Source: Clostridiaceae bacterium M8S5 (GTDB lineage Bacteria > Bacillota > Clostridia > Tissierellales > MCWD3). Taken from it: 64,000 nt of DNA. The position numbers and the translations under genes were made by a program. The stretch is from positions 4,092,001 to 4,156,000 of the forward strand of contig CP118523.1 in assembly GCA_029227815.1 (NCBI GenBank), given 5' to 3'. Shown piece after piece: positions 37,123 through 47,105 of this stretch (positions are counted from its first letter, which is position 1; the number at the start of each line of letters is the position of its first letter). The notes below the pieces were generated by a model, which searched no databases, had not been told where the DNA came from, and was given only the letters and a program-made list of their open reading frames with translations.

Positions 37123-37905
37123 TTATAGTTTTTTTCCAATAAGCAAGCCATGCTCGCTTGTCCCAAGTATACTCTTATCTTCACATGTTTTGTAGTGCAA
37201 ATTCATCCATTTTTCAAAATCTGTATCGCTTAATTCATTCACTGTATCTCTTATTATAAACTTCATTCCATCCGTTGCAATATTATGTATCTTTTGTATG
37301 CCATGTTGTTTTAGAAGAGCTTCAACTTCTTCTGGGTTAGATGCATAGAAAATTTTATTTTTTTCATGAAACCCTTTTTCTAAATACTCATTTAGTAATG
37401 TAAAATCCTCTACAAACATTTCTCTATATTTTATGATATTTGCATATCTATTTATATACGACATAGCGTATATACCGTTTGGTTTTAATACTCTTAAGCT
37501 TTCTTTAATTGATTGCTTTCTTTCGTTCCCATCAATTAAATGATAAAATGAACCTAAGTTTAAAACCATATCAAAACTACAGTCTTCAAATTGAGATAAA
37601 TCTAAAATACTCCCTTTATATACCTTCTCAAATAAATTACTTTTTTCTTGAATACTTTTCATTACATCCACATTTTTTTGTATTAAATCTCCTGCAGTCA
37701 CTTTATGCCCTTTTTCTGCTAAGTAATAAGCATAAATCCCAGCTCCTGCACAGGCGTCCAATATTCTAGAATTCGGTTTTAATATTTTGTCTAAAAAATA
37801 AGTAGTTGTTAGAAATTCTATTCTATTTACTTTTGTTCTCTTTAATCTTTTATCTTCATCAATATTATTATAAAAATCATATATATCATTGTTCTGGATT
37901 TCCAC
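37123..37905 (-). CDS. Class I SAM-dependent methyltransferase
   Basis: A 260-residue methyltransferase. SAM-binding motif I is SRILDACAGAGIYAYYLAEK (residues 42-61), followed by the acidic strand-2 end HKVTAGDLIQKNV and motif IV-like FDMVLNLGSFYHL. GTG start with GGAGTGATAAA upstream. Such enzymes in natural-product loci may methylate the product, but small-molecule or resistance methylation is equally possible. It is on the same strand as the peptide cluster, separated from the ABC permease gene by about 380 bases. Confidence 0.9.
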   Translation of the reverse strand: MEIQNNDIYDFYNNIDEDKRLKRTKVNRIEFLTTTYFLDKILKPNSRILDACAGAGIYAYYLAEKGHKVTAGDLIQKNVDVMKSIQEKSNLFEKVYKGSILDLSQFEDCSFDMVLNLGSFYHLIDGNERKQSIKESLRVLKPNGIYAMSYINRYANIIKYREMFVEDFTLLNEYLEKGFHEKNKIFYASNPEEVEALLKQHGIQKIHNIATDGMKFIIRDTVNELSDTDFEKWMNLHYKTCEDKSILGTSEHGLLIGKKL

Positions 37906-38289
37906 TTTATCACTCCATTCTGCATTAACTTAAACATATCTATTGAGTTAAATCATTCATTATAAATTATATATATATCTGTTGGTTGTAAATTAAACAA
38001 TCAATAAATATACATATAAACCAAACACAATCATCCTACTATAATCTACCTATGAAATAAATTATATACTCTATTTTCAATCACTGCAATAATCATATAT
38101 AAGAACCTTATCTTCACTCAATCCTCAAATATTTCATACATTCTACCCAATTGAAATTTAATTACGACTAAATTTTATACTATAAAAAAGCTCTTTGCCA
38201 AATAAACTATAGACAAAAAACTATAATTTTGTTATTTATCTTTATTAAAACCCTAGCTAACTCTAAAAGTCGATTACTATACTCAAGCG
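37906..38289. other. Gene-free stretch
   Basis: Very AT-rich, no open reading frame with an RBS and no clear hairpin or promoter. I see nothing else in it. Confidence 0.5.
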
Positions 38290-40044
38290 TTACAATTTAT
38301 TTTTTATTATTTCATTAAACAAATACTTCTTTTCTATAAATAACAAAATAAACACAGGAATTAAATAAAAGCAAGATGTAGCAAAAAACATTCCTAAATC
38401 TTTTTGAACTATCTGTGCCATATATATTGACAGCGGCTGAGAATATGTATTTTTAATAAAAATAATAGCTTGATCTATGATATTCCAATATTCTGCAAAT
38501 ATTATTAACGATAATATAGTTATTGATGATTTTATATTAGGAAGTAATATATATCTAAATATTTGAAAATGTGTCGCTCCATCATTTTGTGCTGCTTCTA
38601 TACATTCCTTTGGAAAACCCTTTATCTGTAAACGTATGATAAACACACCAATAGGATTAAATATAGCAGGTAGGATAATTGCAAGATACGTATTATTGAA
38701 ACCCAGCCAATTTGATACAAGATAATTTGGTACTAAAAGAACCTGAAAAGGCATTAACATTATAATTATGTATATAAAAAACAAAACTTCTTTATATTTT
38801 AACTTGCTTTGCTCAAAACCATAAGCACACAAAGGTGAAATAATACATTGCCCAACTAAAATAGGTACAACCAAAATGATAGAGTTCCAATATAATCTTA
38901 AATATTCAGGACTTCTAAATAATAGCTTGAAATATTCTGCTAATGTTGGATTATCAGGTATAAATCCCATACGTACAAAATGCATACTGTTTACCGCAAT
39001 ATCTTTGATATTATCTAGTGTAATATCACTAGTATATCTGTTTATAATTTCAGAACTACTCATAAAAGAGTTTGAAATTATAAATATTATTGGAAGCACT
39101 ATTAAAAATGTTATTATATATGAAAATCCCCTTGCAGGATAATTCTTTTTTTTACTACACGTACCTTTATATTCTACATCAAAATTTATGGTGCTAAATA
39201 AATCTGAATATTTTTTTTGTAAAAAAAATAATATGCAAACAATAATTCCCATAAGTAAAAATAAAATAAATGAAGCCGATGTCAATTTTTGCAAATTGAG
39301 AGAGAAAAATTGGTTATTCATAAAATGTTGTAACATATATATTTTTTCACATGGGTAACTACCAAACAATAAAAAGACCTCTTTAAATATCTTAAATGAG
39401 TTATAAATTAATAAAAGTACTGCTATAAAAAAAACTGGTGAAAGATACACTAATGTAATCTTAGTAAATTTTTGAAAATTACTCATTCCCTCTATATCTG
39501 CTATCTCATAATATTCTTTAGGTATAGAGTTAAGTCCTACATACAATAACATTGCAGTGATGCCTATGTTTTTCCAGATAAACATAATTACAACAAAAAC
39601 CATTACCCATCTACTATTATACCAATCAATAATAGGGATATTTAATATATACAAAATTTTATTTAGTAGTCCATTTACATCAAATATACATTTCCAAAAG
39701 TACACTATAGTTCCTGATGGAATAATAAAAGGAATAAAAGATATTAGAAGTATAATCCACTGTCGTGTCTTCAACTTTTTTAATTGTAGTACAAATATTA
39801 ATGCTAAGGTAAGACATGTAGGAACAGCAACAGCAATAAATAAACTTTGATTTCTTAACCCTCTTCTAAACATTGGATTTTCCAAGATATCTACAAAATT
39901 TGCTAAACCAATAAATTTTTTCTCTACCATATTGTTTATAAAAGTATAATAAAATGATAATATAAAAGGTAACAAATAAAAAATCAAAAGTCCACACAAG
40001 CTAGGTATTATAAAAAATAATAAATTAGGCTTTCTATTTTTCAT
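38290..40044 (-). CDS. Fused MalF/MalG-like ABC importer permease
   Basis: A 584-residue protein that is two binding-protein-dependent permeases in one chain. The first half (about 1-290) has the cytoplasmic EAA loop EIADIEGMSNFQKFTKITL; the second half (about 300-584) has EAAQNDGATHFQIFRYILLP. Normally these are separate MalF- and MalG-type subunits. About twelve TM segments. It overlaps the end of the small adaptor-like gene by 11 bases or so and follows the solute-binding lipoprotein, so these three form an import-type unit. No ATPase gene lies beside them. Confidence 0.9.
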   Translation of the reverse strand: MKNRKPNLLFFIIPSLCGLLIFYLLPFILSFYYTFINNMVEKKFIGLANFVDILENPMFRRGLRNQSLFIAVAVPTCLTLALIFVLQLKKLKTRQWIILLISFIPFIIPSGTIVYFWKCIFDVNGLLNKILYILNIPIIDWYNSRWVMVFVVIMFIWKNIGITAMLLYVGLNSIPKEYYEIADIEGMSNFQKFTKITLVYLSPVFFIAVLLLIYNSFKIFKEVFLLFGSYPCEKIYMLQHFMNNQFFSLNLQKLTSASFILFLLMGIIVCILFFLQKKYSDLFSTINFDVEYKGTCSKKKNYPARGFSYIITFLIVLPIIFIISNSFMSSSEIINRYTSDITLDNIKDIAVNSMHFVRMGFIPDNPTLAEYFKLLFRSPEYLRLYWNSIILVVPILVGQCIISPLCAYGFEQSKLKYKEVLFFIYIIIMLMPFQVLLVPNYLVSNWLGFNNTYLAIILPAIFNPIGVFIIRLQIKGFPKECIEAAQNDGATHFQIFRYILLPNIKSSITILSLIIFAEYWNIIDQAIIFIKNTYSQPLSIYMAQIVQKDLGMFFATSCFYLIPVFILLFIEKKYLFNEIIKNKL

Positions 40045-40441
40045 TTAGTCGCTCCTTCTTTATTTTCACTTCACTACCGTTAAATATTGGTTGATCACTT
40101 GATACAACAACTGGGTTCTCTATCATCTTATTTACTTTTAAAGCAACATGTGTGCCAGAATTTTCTATTACAGATATGTACTTAAGTTCACAAACATACT
40201 CTTTTCCCCAAGCTCCATTTTTCTCAATTACTAATAATATATAATTCCTATTATCATCATCAGTGTACAGAGCCCCTACCGGTAAAATACAATCATAATG
40301 CTTAGATTTTAATAAGCCACTATAAGGAATGTCAATATTAACTGTTGGTAATTGATTTTTTTTATAGTTAATTGAATAAATAGTTGCAAAAACTAATATT
40401 AATATAAACGCTACACTTAATACTATGGCGGATTTCCTCAT
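40034..40441 (-). CDS. Small membrane-anchored protein, adaptor (HlyD C-terminal)-like
   Basis: A 135-residue protein with an N-terminal membrane anchor (SAIVLSVAFILILVFATIYS) then an extracellular beta-rich domain. LPVGALYTDDDNRNYILLVI, GKEYVCELKYISVIENSG and NPVVVSSDQPIFNGSEVKI resemble the last barrel and membrane-proximal domains of MacA/HlyD-type adaptors, without hairpin or lipoyl halves. ATG 40441 is preferred over GTG 40450 because AGGTGA is then its RBS. It lies between the permease and binding-protein genes. The adaptor likeness is by eye only. Confidence 0.6.
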   Translation of the reverse strand: MRKSAIVLSVAFILILVFATIYSINYKKNQLPTVNIDIPYSGLLKSKHYDCILPVGALYTDDDNRNYILLVIEKNGAWGKEYVCELKYISVIENSGTHVALKVNKMIENPVVVSSDQPIFNGSEVKIKKERLNEK

Positions 40442-40455
40442 TAAAATCACCTATT

Positions 40456-41907
40456 TCACTCATTCAAATATGTTGATACTTTATTTTGGATTATTTTTGC
40501 TGTTTCTTTATCCGTTGATAAGTTATAATAATAATAATTTTTCAATTCATTTATTGACAATGTCCATAAATCAAAGTCTAAAACTAATTTGTTCCTACCT
40601 AAATTCCACTTGTGAATTTGATCTAGAATATTATTTATTAATTCGTCTCTTTTACCTTTTTTCCATTTAATATCATTTCCAGCGAGTCGTTTTATTTCTT
40701 TTTTAAAATTAAATCTAAAAGAACTATAAAAGTTTTCTATGTTTATAGGTATCCAACCTTGATACATCATAAAATATTCATGCTCTTCTTCATTACTCTT
40801 AAATTCCGTTATTTCTTTTGCAGATATACAGTATTTTATAAACTCCCAAGCAAGTTTTTTATTTTTACTGTTCTTCGGTATACCGTATGTGGATGAAAAT
40901 GTCTCAAAAGTTGCATTGTTCTTAGAATTTATAAATGGAATGGGACCAAGTATATTTTCATAAACTATCATCATATTATATAAATCAATTGCATTAGATT
41001 CAAATTTTGAAAACAAAAATTTAGATTTCATAAAATCATCATTTCCATCATATACACGTATCATATTCCATCCACTTTGATCTTTAGGATTATATTTTGT
41101 TTTTATTGAATTTGTAAGATTCAAAAATTGTAAGAATTTCTCACTGTCAAAAAAGCAAGTTCCTTTTCCTGTATCATAAAATTCTACACACTCATGTTTA
41201 AAAAATATTTCTTTTACTGCTCCTGGCATTAACTCAAATTCTTGCGGTGTTTTGTACTCTTTTTTTACTTTCTTAAAAATATCTAACATAGTAATATAAT
41301 TAATTCCATCTAAATTTTTTTTGATGTTGATATTCATTTTATTGACTATAGGTTTACTCACATACACCATATCATAACAAAATACAAATGGTATTGCATA
41401 AAGAGCATTCTCATACTCCATAGCTTTAAATATATTATCATAATAATCTGATTTATTGAAACTAGTATCATCATTCATAAACTCGTATAAATTGCATAGT
41501 AATTCACTTTTAGCATAGCGATTTATATCTAAATTGGCTAAATCTACAACATCACTTGCTGTTCCACTCATTAGTTCTACAGAAACTCTATTAGAATACA
41601 TTTCTAACGTTTCAAATTGATTTTCGTCAGACGTTTTGAAAATAATTTTTACATCAGGATGTAGTTTCATGAAATTCTTGGCATGTATATTTATATAATC
41701 GTCCAATAATGTTGTTATTGTTAATGTTCCACTTAAATTTTTTTCTTTATTTAGTTCTCCTGTTAAAGTTATATTGTCATTACTCTTTTTATTGGATTTT
41801 ATCTCCTTTGATAATTCATCATAAACACTCTCTTGTGATAAGGAGCATCCACATAATGATAAAATTATCACAAATATAATTATTATATTAATTGTTTTAT
41901 AATCCAT
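40456..41907 (-). CDS. Extracellular solute-binding lipoprotein (family 1 type)
   Basis: A 483-residue lipoprotein: signal with lipobox (LSLCGC), then a bacterial extracellular solute-binding fold. The family pattern is visible in LSGTLTITTLLDDYINIHAK, FMKLHPDVKIIF, VSVELMSGTASDVVDLANL and YGIPKNSKNKKLAWEFIKYC. It would bind a sugar or peptide-like ligand for the fused permease. RBS AGAGGTGA. The C-terminus is longer than many family members (WTLSINELKNYYYYNLSTDK). It is the first gene of this three-gene unit. Confidence 0.92.
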   Translation of the reverse strand: MDYKTINIIIIFVIILSLCGCSLSQESVYDELSKEIKSNKKSNDNITLTGELNKEKNLSGTLTITTLLDDYINIHAKNFMKLHPDVKIIFKTSDENQFETLEMYSNRVSVELMSGTASDVVDLANLDINRYAKSELLCNLYEFMNDDTSFNKSDYYDNIFKAMEYENALYAIPFVFCYDMVYVSKPIVNKMNINIKKNLDGINYITMLDIFKKVKKEYKTPQEFELMPGAVKEIFFKHECVEFYDTGKGTCFFDSEKFLQFLNLTNSIKTKYNPKDQSGWNMIRVYDGNDDFMKSKFLFSKFESNAIDLYNMMIVYENILGPIPFINSKNNATFETFSSTYGIPKNSKNKKLAWEFIKYCISAKEITEFKSNEEEHEYFMMYQGWIPINIENFYSSFRFNFKKEIKRLAGNDIKWKKGKRDELINNILDQIHKWNLGRNKLVLDFDLWTLSINELKNYYYYNLSTDKETAKIIQNKVSTYLNE

Positions 41908-42503
41908 TCAATTCACCTCTTAATAACTTTGGTTCTGAAAATTTTAGTATATAAATTTTATTGAATAGTACTCTGAAGTTGGTAGTCATACTATGAAAAT
42001 TATAACATAAAACTACGTATTTATTAAAATGTTAAAACCTATATTTTATTATTTTTTTAGATTTTGTAAAAAGTAGTATTACTTTCTACTGAGGATCTTC
42101 AATGGAATTTATTTTCATTTTATGGCTTCATTTATTTTTGAGTATATCTTTAACAATCGCTAAATGTATACGAACTACTTATTTTAATTACGGTCTATCG
42201 TTTACAGATAATCATGCCTCAACTAGATTAGATTTACTGTAATACTACATCTAAAGTTTTCAATAAGTCATTGCTACCTTTAATCAAACTATAATTCTCT
42301 AGTTACAGATAAGAAAATAAGTAGTCAAAGGATTGTATCTACTATGATACTTGTGATTAATCAAGAACATCACAAATGATTTTATTTTGATTATGTCACT
42401 ATGTTAAATTATTTCTCTGACTGAAAGGCAGTTTAATGAACTGATAAATTTATTCTCACGTTACTTTTACATCTACTTACTAATTGGACATGTATTGTAT
42501 TTT
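41908..42503. other. Gene-free stretch between lipoprotein and protease genes
   Basis: Nearly 600 bases without a supported gene. A 46-codon frame at 42102-42242 (plus) has a weak GAGGA upstream and a hydrophobic N-terminus, but I do not trust it. No Cys-rich precursor is seen on either strand here. Confidence 0.5.
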
Positions 42504-43682
42504 TTAGTTATTAAATATATTTACTATTTTCTTAAAGATTTTTTTTATATTATAATTCATGGAATAATTTATTGTATCTAGTTCTGAGATTATTGATAAT
42601 GATTTCGGTTTTAAAATAATATCCACTAACTTTGAAGATAATAGTTCGTCCAATTCCTCTTCAGCTATTGTGATTAATAATATATCCATTATGGTGTTAT
42701 TGATAATCAAAGTTATTAATTGGTTTATTGAAATACTATACTCACTAGCCCATTTTTTAGAAAATTTAATTTCAGTTATGTCATCATCATCATTTATAAG
42801 ACCACACAAATATCCATTAGCTTTAAAGATTTTATATAATTCCTCGTAAATAGCACCTTCGGCTTTTTCATTTGCCAAAACTGCTACTATTGGAATATCA
42901 ATTAACCTTTCTTCCTTGTAATTTACAATGCAGCTCTCATAATATTTATAAATTTGATTACTCGGAAACCTCTTGGAATTATTTTCTAGTGCTTTCCTGA
43001 TTACTTTCATACTCATTCCCTCGTTTAAATAAGAGCAAATTTTTGAAGCAATATATGGAGCTGCAAAACTATTTGTCATAAAATTTTTATTTTCATATAA
43101 TTCCTCATAATAATTGAGTGGATGTTTTTTAGGAAGAGAAGTAATTACATTAATTCCATCAATAGGATTTTGTAAATAATAATACTCTCCATCATTTAAT
43201 AGTCCATCTCTATCATACCTAATACCTATGACATCTGGAAAAGATGCAGGATAGGTCACCTTATTAGTGTTGCTAGAAGTTGCAACAATTATTGTTCCTT
43301 GTTTCGTTAATTCTCTTATACTATGTTTAAGGTGAGATATATTAAGCATTGATAATATACCTAAACTCATTGAGATAATTTGAATATCATTATTAATACA
43401 CCATTTTAAGGCTATATTAATATCCTCTGATTTCATATTATCCTTTCTTGTAGTAGGTATTTTAATATCATGAATATTACATATTGGCGCAAAGCCGGTA
43501 AACATTTTGGCACAAAGCGTTCCATGAGATTCTTTATTTTTGATAGATTCTCTAGATTCAGCAATCTTTTTTTTATCGAGTACATAATGATAAAATGTAT
43601 ACTTTCCATCTAACGATATACCTTCTTCATTTATTCCATCATCTATAAAAGCAACATTTAGAAATCTCATCCTTTTTCCCAT
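42504..43682 (-). CDS. Subtilisin-like (S8) serine protease of peptide cluster
   Basis: A 392-residue protein. The catalytic triad appears in order: Asp in VAFIDDGINEEG, His in KESHGTLCAKMFTG, Ser in NFMTNSFAAPYIASKI. The oxyanion Asn is likely in GTIIVATSSNTN. There is no signal peptide or propeptide, so it is predicted cytoplasmic. The region after about residue 225 is not part of the catalytic core and looks like an extra alpha/beta domain. Placed after the carrier-like gene in the CcpM cluster, it probably removes the leader peptide or processes the product; that is inference. Confidence 0.88.
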   Translation of the reverse strand: MGKRMRFLNVAFIDDGINEEGISLDGKYTFYHYVLDKKKIAESRESIKNKESHGTLCAKMFTGFAPICNIHDIKIPTTRKDNMKSEDINIALKWCINNDIQIISMSLGILSMLNISHLKHSIRELTKQGTIIVATSSNTNKVTYPASFPDVIGIRYDRDGLLNDGEYYYLQNPIDGINVITSLPKKHPLNYYEELYENKNFMTNSFAAPYIASKICSYLNEGMSMKVIRKALENNSKRFPSNQIYKYYESCIVNYKEERLIDIPIVAVLANEKAEGAIYEELYKIFKANGYLCGLINDDDDITEIKFSKKWASEYSISINQLITLIINNTIMDILLITIAEEELDELLSSKLVDIILKPKSLSIISELDTINYSMNYNIKKIFKKIVNIFNN

Positions 43683-43705
43683 CCTTTTAGAAAGATAATA
43701 TTAAG

Positions 43706-43969
43706 TTATACACACTCTGTAAGAGAACTTTGAACACTTATTACAGCATTTATAAGCCCTGCAATTGTGTGATTTTTATACTCCTCCACAAGTAGATTTA
43801 AGTCAACATTAAATTCTTTTTCGATTTCAACAAAGATATAAGCCAACTCACGACTTGACATACTTATTGGATAAATAAAGATATTTGAACTTAATTGCTC
43901 AATATCTCTCTTACATATTTCTTTTATTATTATTCTAATTTTTTTTTCTATATAATCTTTATTTTTCAT
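43706..43969 (-). CDS. Acyl-carrier-related protein of peptide maturation system
   Basis: An 87-residue helical protein matching the small ACP-related family found with CcpM clusters. The central helix start SMSSRELAYIFVEIEKEF aligns with the ACP pattern GLDSLDLVELVMALEEEF, placing Ser at the phosphopantetheine position though the DSL motif is SSR. RBS AAAGGAG. It lies 24 bases ahead of the protease. Whether it is pantetheinylated is unknown. Confidence 0.8.
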   Translation of the reverse strand: MKNKDYIEKKIRIIIKEICKRDIEQLSSNIFIYPISMSSRELAYIFVEIEKEFNVDLNLLVEEYKNHTIAGLINAVISVQSSLTECV

Positions 43970-43988
43970 TATAATTTCTCCTTTACTA

Positions 43989-45071
43989 TTATATAACTAC
44001 CTGATTTCCAATTAGCTGACTTAAAATTTGATTGTAAGCGTCTGCTAAATTATTTTCTTCTAATACATTAAAACATTTATACCCATCAGTTTTATCATTT
44101 TGAGATGTTACATAGTTTACTATATTATTGCTTTTTATAGTCAAATAATCTAATTCACTGTATCTATCATAAGGAAAAACTAATTTTGTATTTGAAATAT
44201 TGTAATACTCAACTTCACTATTTAGTCTATACTTACACATTAATCTATCTTTTTTAAAAAATTCACTTGGATAATTATTATAATAAAGACTTCTTATCGT
44301 TATATCTGGTTTTACTGCATTGGTTATCATGTATGCAAACTCCCCAAAATCTCCAGGATGTTCTTTACTTATTGGCAATACTCCTCCAGGAACTCCAACT
44401 ATAACTATATCAGCTTTCTCTCTCATAACCTCTCTATAAATTGTATAATTTAACCTAATTATTTTATCTTTTAAACTTTTGGAACCAAATATAAACCTTG
44501 GAAGTGACTTGAATCCAAATAATCTACTATATTCTTTTGTTCCAAATTGACATACTGAATATCCTTTATCCTGAAAAAACTTCCTTAATGTCAATTGAAT
44601 TTCAAATTTATTGCAGTTTATTCCATCACCCATTACTAAAATAACAGGTATACTAATTGGCACTATCTGTTCAAATTTAAACTCTATTTCCGTATCATCA
44701 AAATCGTAAATATCTATATTCTCGAAATTAGACAAGTTGTAATTTAATTTCTTCTCTAAATCATGTGATATTATTGCATGCTTTTCTGATTCTACTATTC
44801 TATCAATTAATGTTTTATAGTCTTTCAATGTTAAAATATTATTTTCGTAAGGAACATATATTAAATCACATTTATCAAAAGAATCTTCGAAATCATATGA
44901 AATAGATTTAATTTGAGAACTTCCTCCATCAAAATTTTCTATATCGACTTCACAAAAACTCCAACTTTTGCTAGCAACAGGTTGTACAACTACTGTTTCT
45001 AACATATCTATATATCTAACTATAGGTGTTGTTTGTGGGCCAAAAGGGTATATCATCATATTTTTTTTCAT
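43989..45071 (-). CDS. Peptide maturation system protein (TIGR04066-type)
   Basis: A 360-residue protein beginning MKKNMMIYPFGPQTTPIVRY, with a P-loop-like or Rossmann-like block VPISIPVILVMGDGINCNKF and IVIVGVPGGVLPISKEHPGD. I recognise it as the unnamed partner protein that accompanies the Cys-rich peptide radical SAM maturase in clostridia. It overlaps the maturase by 4 bases (ATGA), so the two are translationally coupled and probably interact. Biochemical activity unknown. Confidence 0.8.
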   Translation of the reverse strand: MKKNMMIYPFGPQTTPIVRYIDMLETVVVQPVASKSWSFCEVDIENFDGGSSQIKSISYDFEDSFDKCDLIYVPYENNILTLKDYKTLIDRIVESEKHAIISHDLEKKLNYNLSNFENIDIYDFDDTEIEFKFEQIVPISIPVILVMGDGINCNKFEIQLTLRKFFQDKGYSVCQFGTKEYSRLFGFKSLPRFIFGSKSLKDKIIRLNYTIYREVMREKADIVIVGVPGGVLPISKEHPGDFGEFAYMITNAVKPDITIRSLYYNNYPSEFFKKDRLMCKYRLNSEVEYYNISNTKLVFPYDRYSELDYLTIKSNNIVNYVTSQNDKTDGYKCFNVLEENNLADAYNQILSQLIGNQVVI

Positions 45072-46477
45072 ATCTCAATAACTCCTTCCTCAAAGTTAAA
45101 CCCATTTTCTTTAAGATAACAAATGTCTAAAAAATCTTCAATAATGAAATTTTTGATTAATTCACACCTAGATAAACGCTTTTCTTTTGAAAAATTTTCT
45201 GTTAAATCGTCTGCATTACTTGCACATTGGGCACATAAACTAAAACACCAGCAATTCATACACTCTTCTTTCGTACATTGTGCAACATTTATCATAGCTT
45301 TTACTTTTTCAAGATCAATACCATTTTGTAATGTCCCGATTTTCATTACCTTTGACTTCTCACTCACTTTCTCACATGGAAAGAAATTTCCGTCTGTATC
45401 AAGAAATAACCTATGTTTTCCTGGTATACATGGACCACCAGGATGATGACATGACTGCAGTTGTCCAAGATGCCTTAATAATCTATATTTGTCTGCTATC
45501 TGACCTCTCCATCTAACAAAAATCTTTGAAACTTTTTCTAAATCTATTTTACCTATGCTCCAAAGCATCGCTTTAAATGTTTCAAACCTCTGCACCATAA
45601 AATACTTATCTGGATAATACATTTTATCACTAATATAATTATCAGACACAATTCCACTTATAACACCTAAATCTTTTACAACTTCATCAGCTGAAAAAAA
45701 CTCTGTAATACATGCAAAATCTGATTCAGGAGCTACAACTGAATTTATAAGTACTTTTGAAAAATAATTTGGATACTTGTTTTGAATTGTTCTTAAATTT
45801 TTTATAATAGTATCAAATGTCCCTTTTCCGTTAACGAATTTTCGTTTTGAATCTTGACAATCTTTGTGTCCATCAAGACTTATTAATAATGAAAAGTCAT
45901 TATTAACCAAAAATTCTATAACTTCTAATGTTAATAACGTTCCATTTGTGGTTACAGTATAGGTAATATTCTTCTCAGGATAATTAGATTTTATATATTT
46001 AACTATATCTTTCATTAATTTAAATTCTAAAAATGGTTCTCCACCATAGAATCCTATATCACACCTAGGCAAGTCTTTAGAGTGTTCTACAAAATAGTCT
46101 ACAGCCATTTTCGCAACATCATACGACATTACTTTATTTGAGTGGTTTCTATTTTCATATAGCCCTGAATATGCACAATATTCACATCGAAGATTACAGT
46201 TTTGAGTTAATTGTAAATATAATCGTGTAAGCATATTATCAAAATAATGGCTAAGGTTGGGCTCTTCAGGATGTCTAATTTCTGTAACATTAGTCTTTTT
46301 ACATAACCCATTTCTTTGGAATGCTTTCAATATATCCATATCTCCATCCAAGACATTACCATTATAAATACGTTCTAATACTTCATACTCTGTTTTATTA
46401 ATCTTCATGATAATATTTTTATTTGCATCATAAACATAATAGTTATATGGTGATTTAAAGGCTTTATACATATACAT
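45068..46477 (-). CDS. ccpM: Cys-rich peptide radical SAM maturase (CcpM-like, SPASM)
   Basis: A 469-residue radical SAM enzyme. The [4Fe-4S] site is CNLRCEYCAYSG at about residues 93-104; the GGE motif is in GFYGGEPFLEF. The C-terminal SPASM region has CHHPGGPCIPGKHRLFLDT, NFFPCEK, then CTKEECMNCWCFSLCAQCAS. The N-terminal segment (1-60) is likely the precursor-recognition part. Family members install thioether or similar crosslinks on Cys-rich peptides. RBS AAAGGGGG 9 bases before ATG. The substrate is presumably the peptide at 47151-47327. Confidence 0.9.
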   Translation of the reverse strand: MYMYKAFKSPYNYYVYDANKNIIMKINKTEYEVLERIYNGNVLDGDMDILKAFQRNGLCKKTNVTEIRHPEEPNLSHYFDNMLTRLYLQLTQNCNLRCEYCAYSGLYENRNHSNKVMSYDVAKMAVDYFVEHSKDLPRCDIGFYGGEPFLEFKLMKDIVKYIKSNYPEKNITYTVTTNGTLLTLEVIEFLVNNDFSLLISLDGHKDCQDSKRKFVNGKGTFDTIIKNLRTIQNKYPNYFSKVLINSVVAPESDFACITEFFSADEVVKDLGVISGIVSDNYISDKMYYPDKYFMVQRFETFKAMLWSIGKIDLEKVSKIFVRWRGQIADKYRLLRHLGQLQSCHHPGGPCIPGKHRLFLDTDGNFFPCEKVSEKSKVMKIGTLQNGIDLEKVKAMINVAQCTKEECMNCWCFSLCAQCASNADDLTENFSKEKRLSRCELIKNFIIEDFLDICYLKENGFNFEEGVIEI

Positions 46478-46600
46478 TTATGTTTTCCCCCTTTTTACTT
46501 TTTTATATTAACCGGTTGAGTAACTTAGTAACGTGCGGTTTTTCTAGTCATATTAAACCTTAATTATCTTGATTTACTTTTAAAATTTTTATGATAAAAA

Positions 46601-46680
46601 TTAATTACCACCTGCTAAAAGCAGGAGGACTAGATTTGATGCTAAAGCACCTGAAAACTTCCCTATAGTAAAATAGTCGC
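46601..46680 (-). mobile_element. Orphan IS605-like right end / omega-RNA-like 3' end
   Basis: Minus strand reads GGGAAGTTTTCAGG, hairpin GGTGC-TTTA-GCATC (a G-T wobble, stable only as this-strand RNA), TCTAGT, hairpin CCTGC-TTTTA-GCAGG flanked by CC/GG, then TGGTAATTAATTTTT. This series resembles the 3' ends of clostridial IS605/IS607 tnpB genes as I remember them. No tnpB or tnpA coding remains are visible next to it. Assignment is tentative. Confidence 0.4.
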
Positions 46681-46857
46681 TTTTCTGTTTTCTTCTATAT
46701 ATTGATTCTTTATGTATTCTACTATTTTCTAATATTGTTACGACTCGATTTGAGATTATGTTAAAGAAAACAGTTAACCAAATTTTTTCAAAACTATCTA
46801 AAATACATGCAAAATCTACACTAAAACTAAATAATATATAAAAATTTGCCGGTTCTA

Positions 46858-46881
46858 AAGCACATAGTTACTTATGTGCTT
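46858..46881. repeat. Inverted repeat in ccpM leader region
   Basis: AAGCACATA/TATGTGCTT, nine perfect pairs with a 6-base loop, in the gap between the precursor peptide and the maturase. No T run. Could be an RNA-processing or binding site. Confidence 0.5.
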
Positions 46882-47105
46882 GGCAATTGTATTCATATTG
46901 ATTTATATTAAACATTCTATTGTATCATTAACTATGCAATGACTTTTTGTGTTTGTACAATATAATTCCTAGTCTCAACGTCAATTTTCAGTAAAAACAT
47001 CTTAACCTGTGTTTTACAATATATTTATGTTGTATGACCTTATCTCCTTATTATCTAATATTAATCAATAATATTATATTATTTTAATATACTCCTATTT
47101 AATAA

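Noticed and set aside
42102..42242. 46-codon plus-strand frame with hydrophobic N-terminus
   Set aside because: Weak RBS, opposite strand to all neighbours and no recognisable motif; chance frames are expected in AT-rich DNA.
46900..46985. Second small leader peptide near the ccpM gap
   Set aside because: A 13-codon frame without an RBS; no support.
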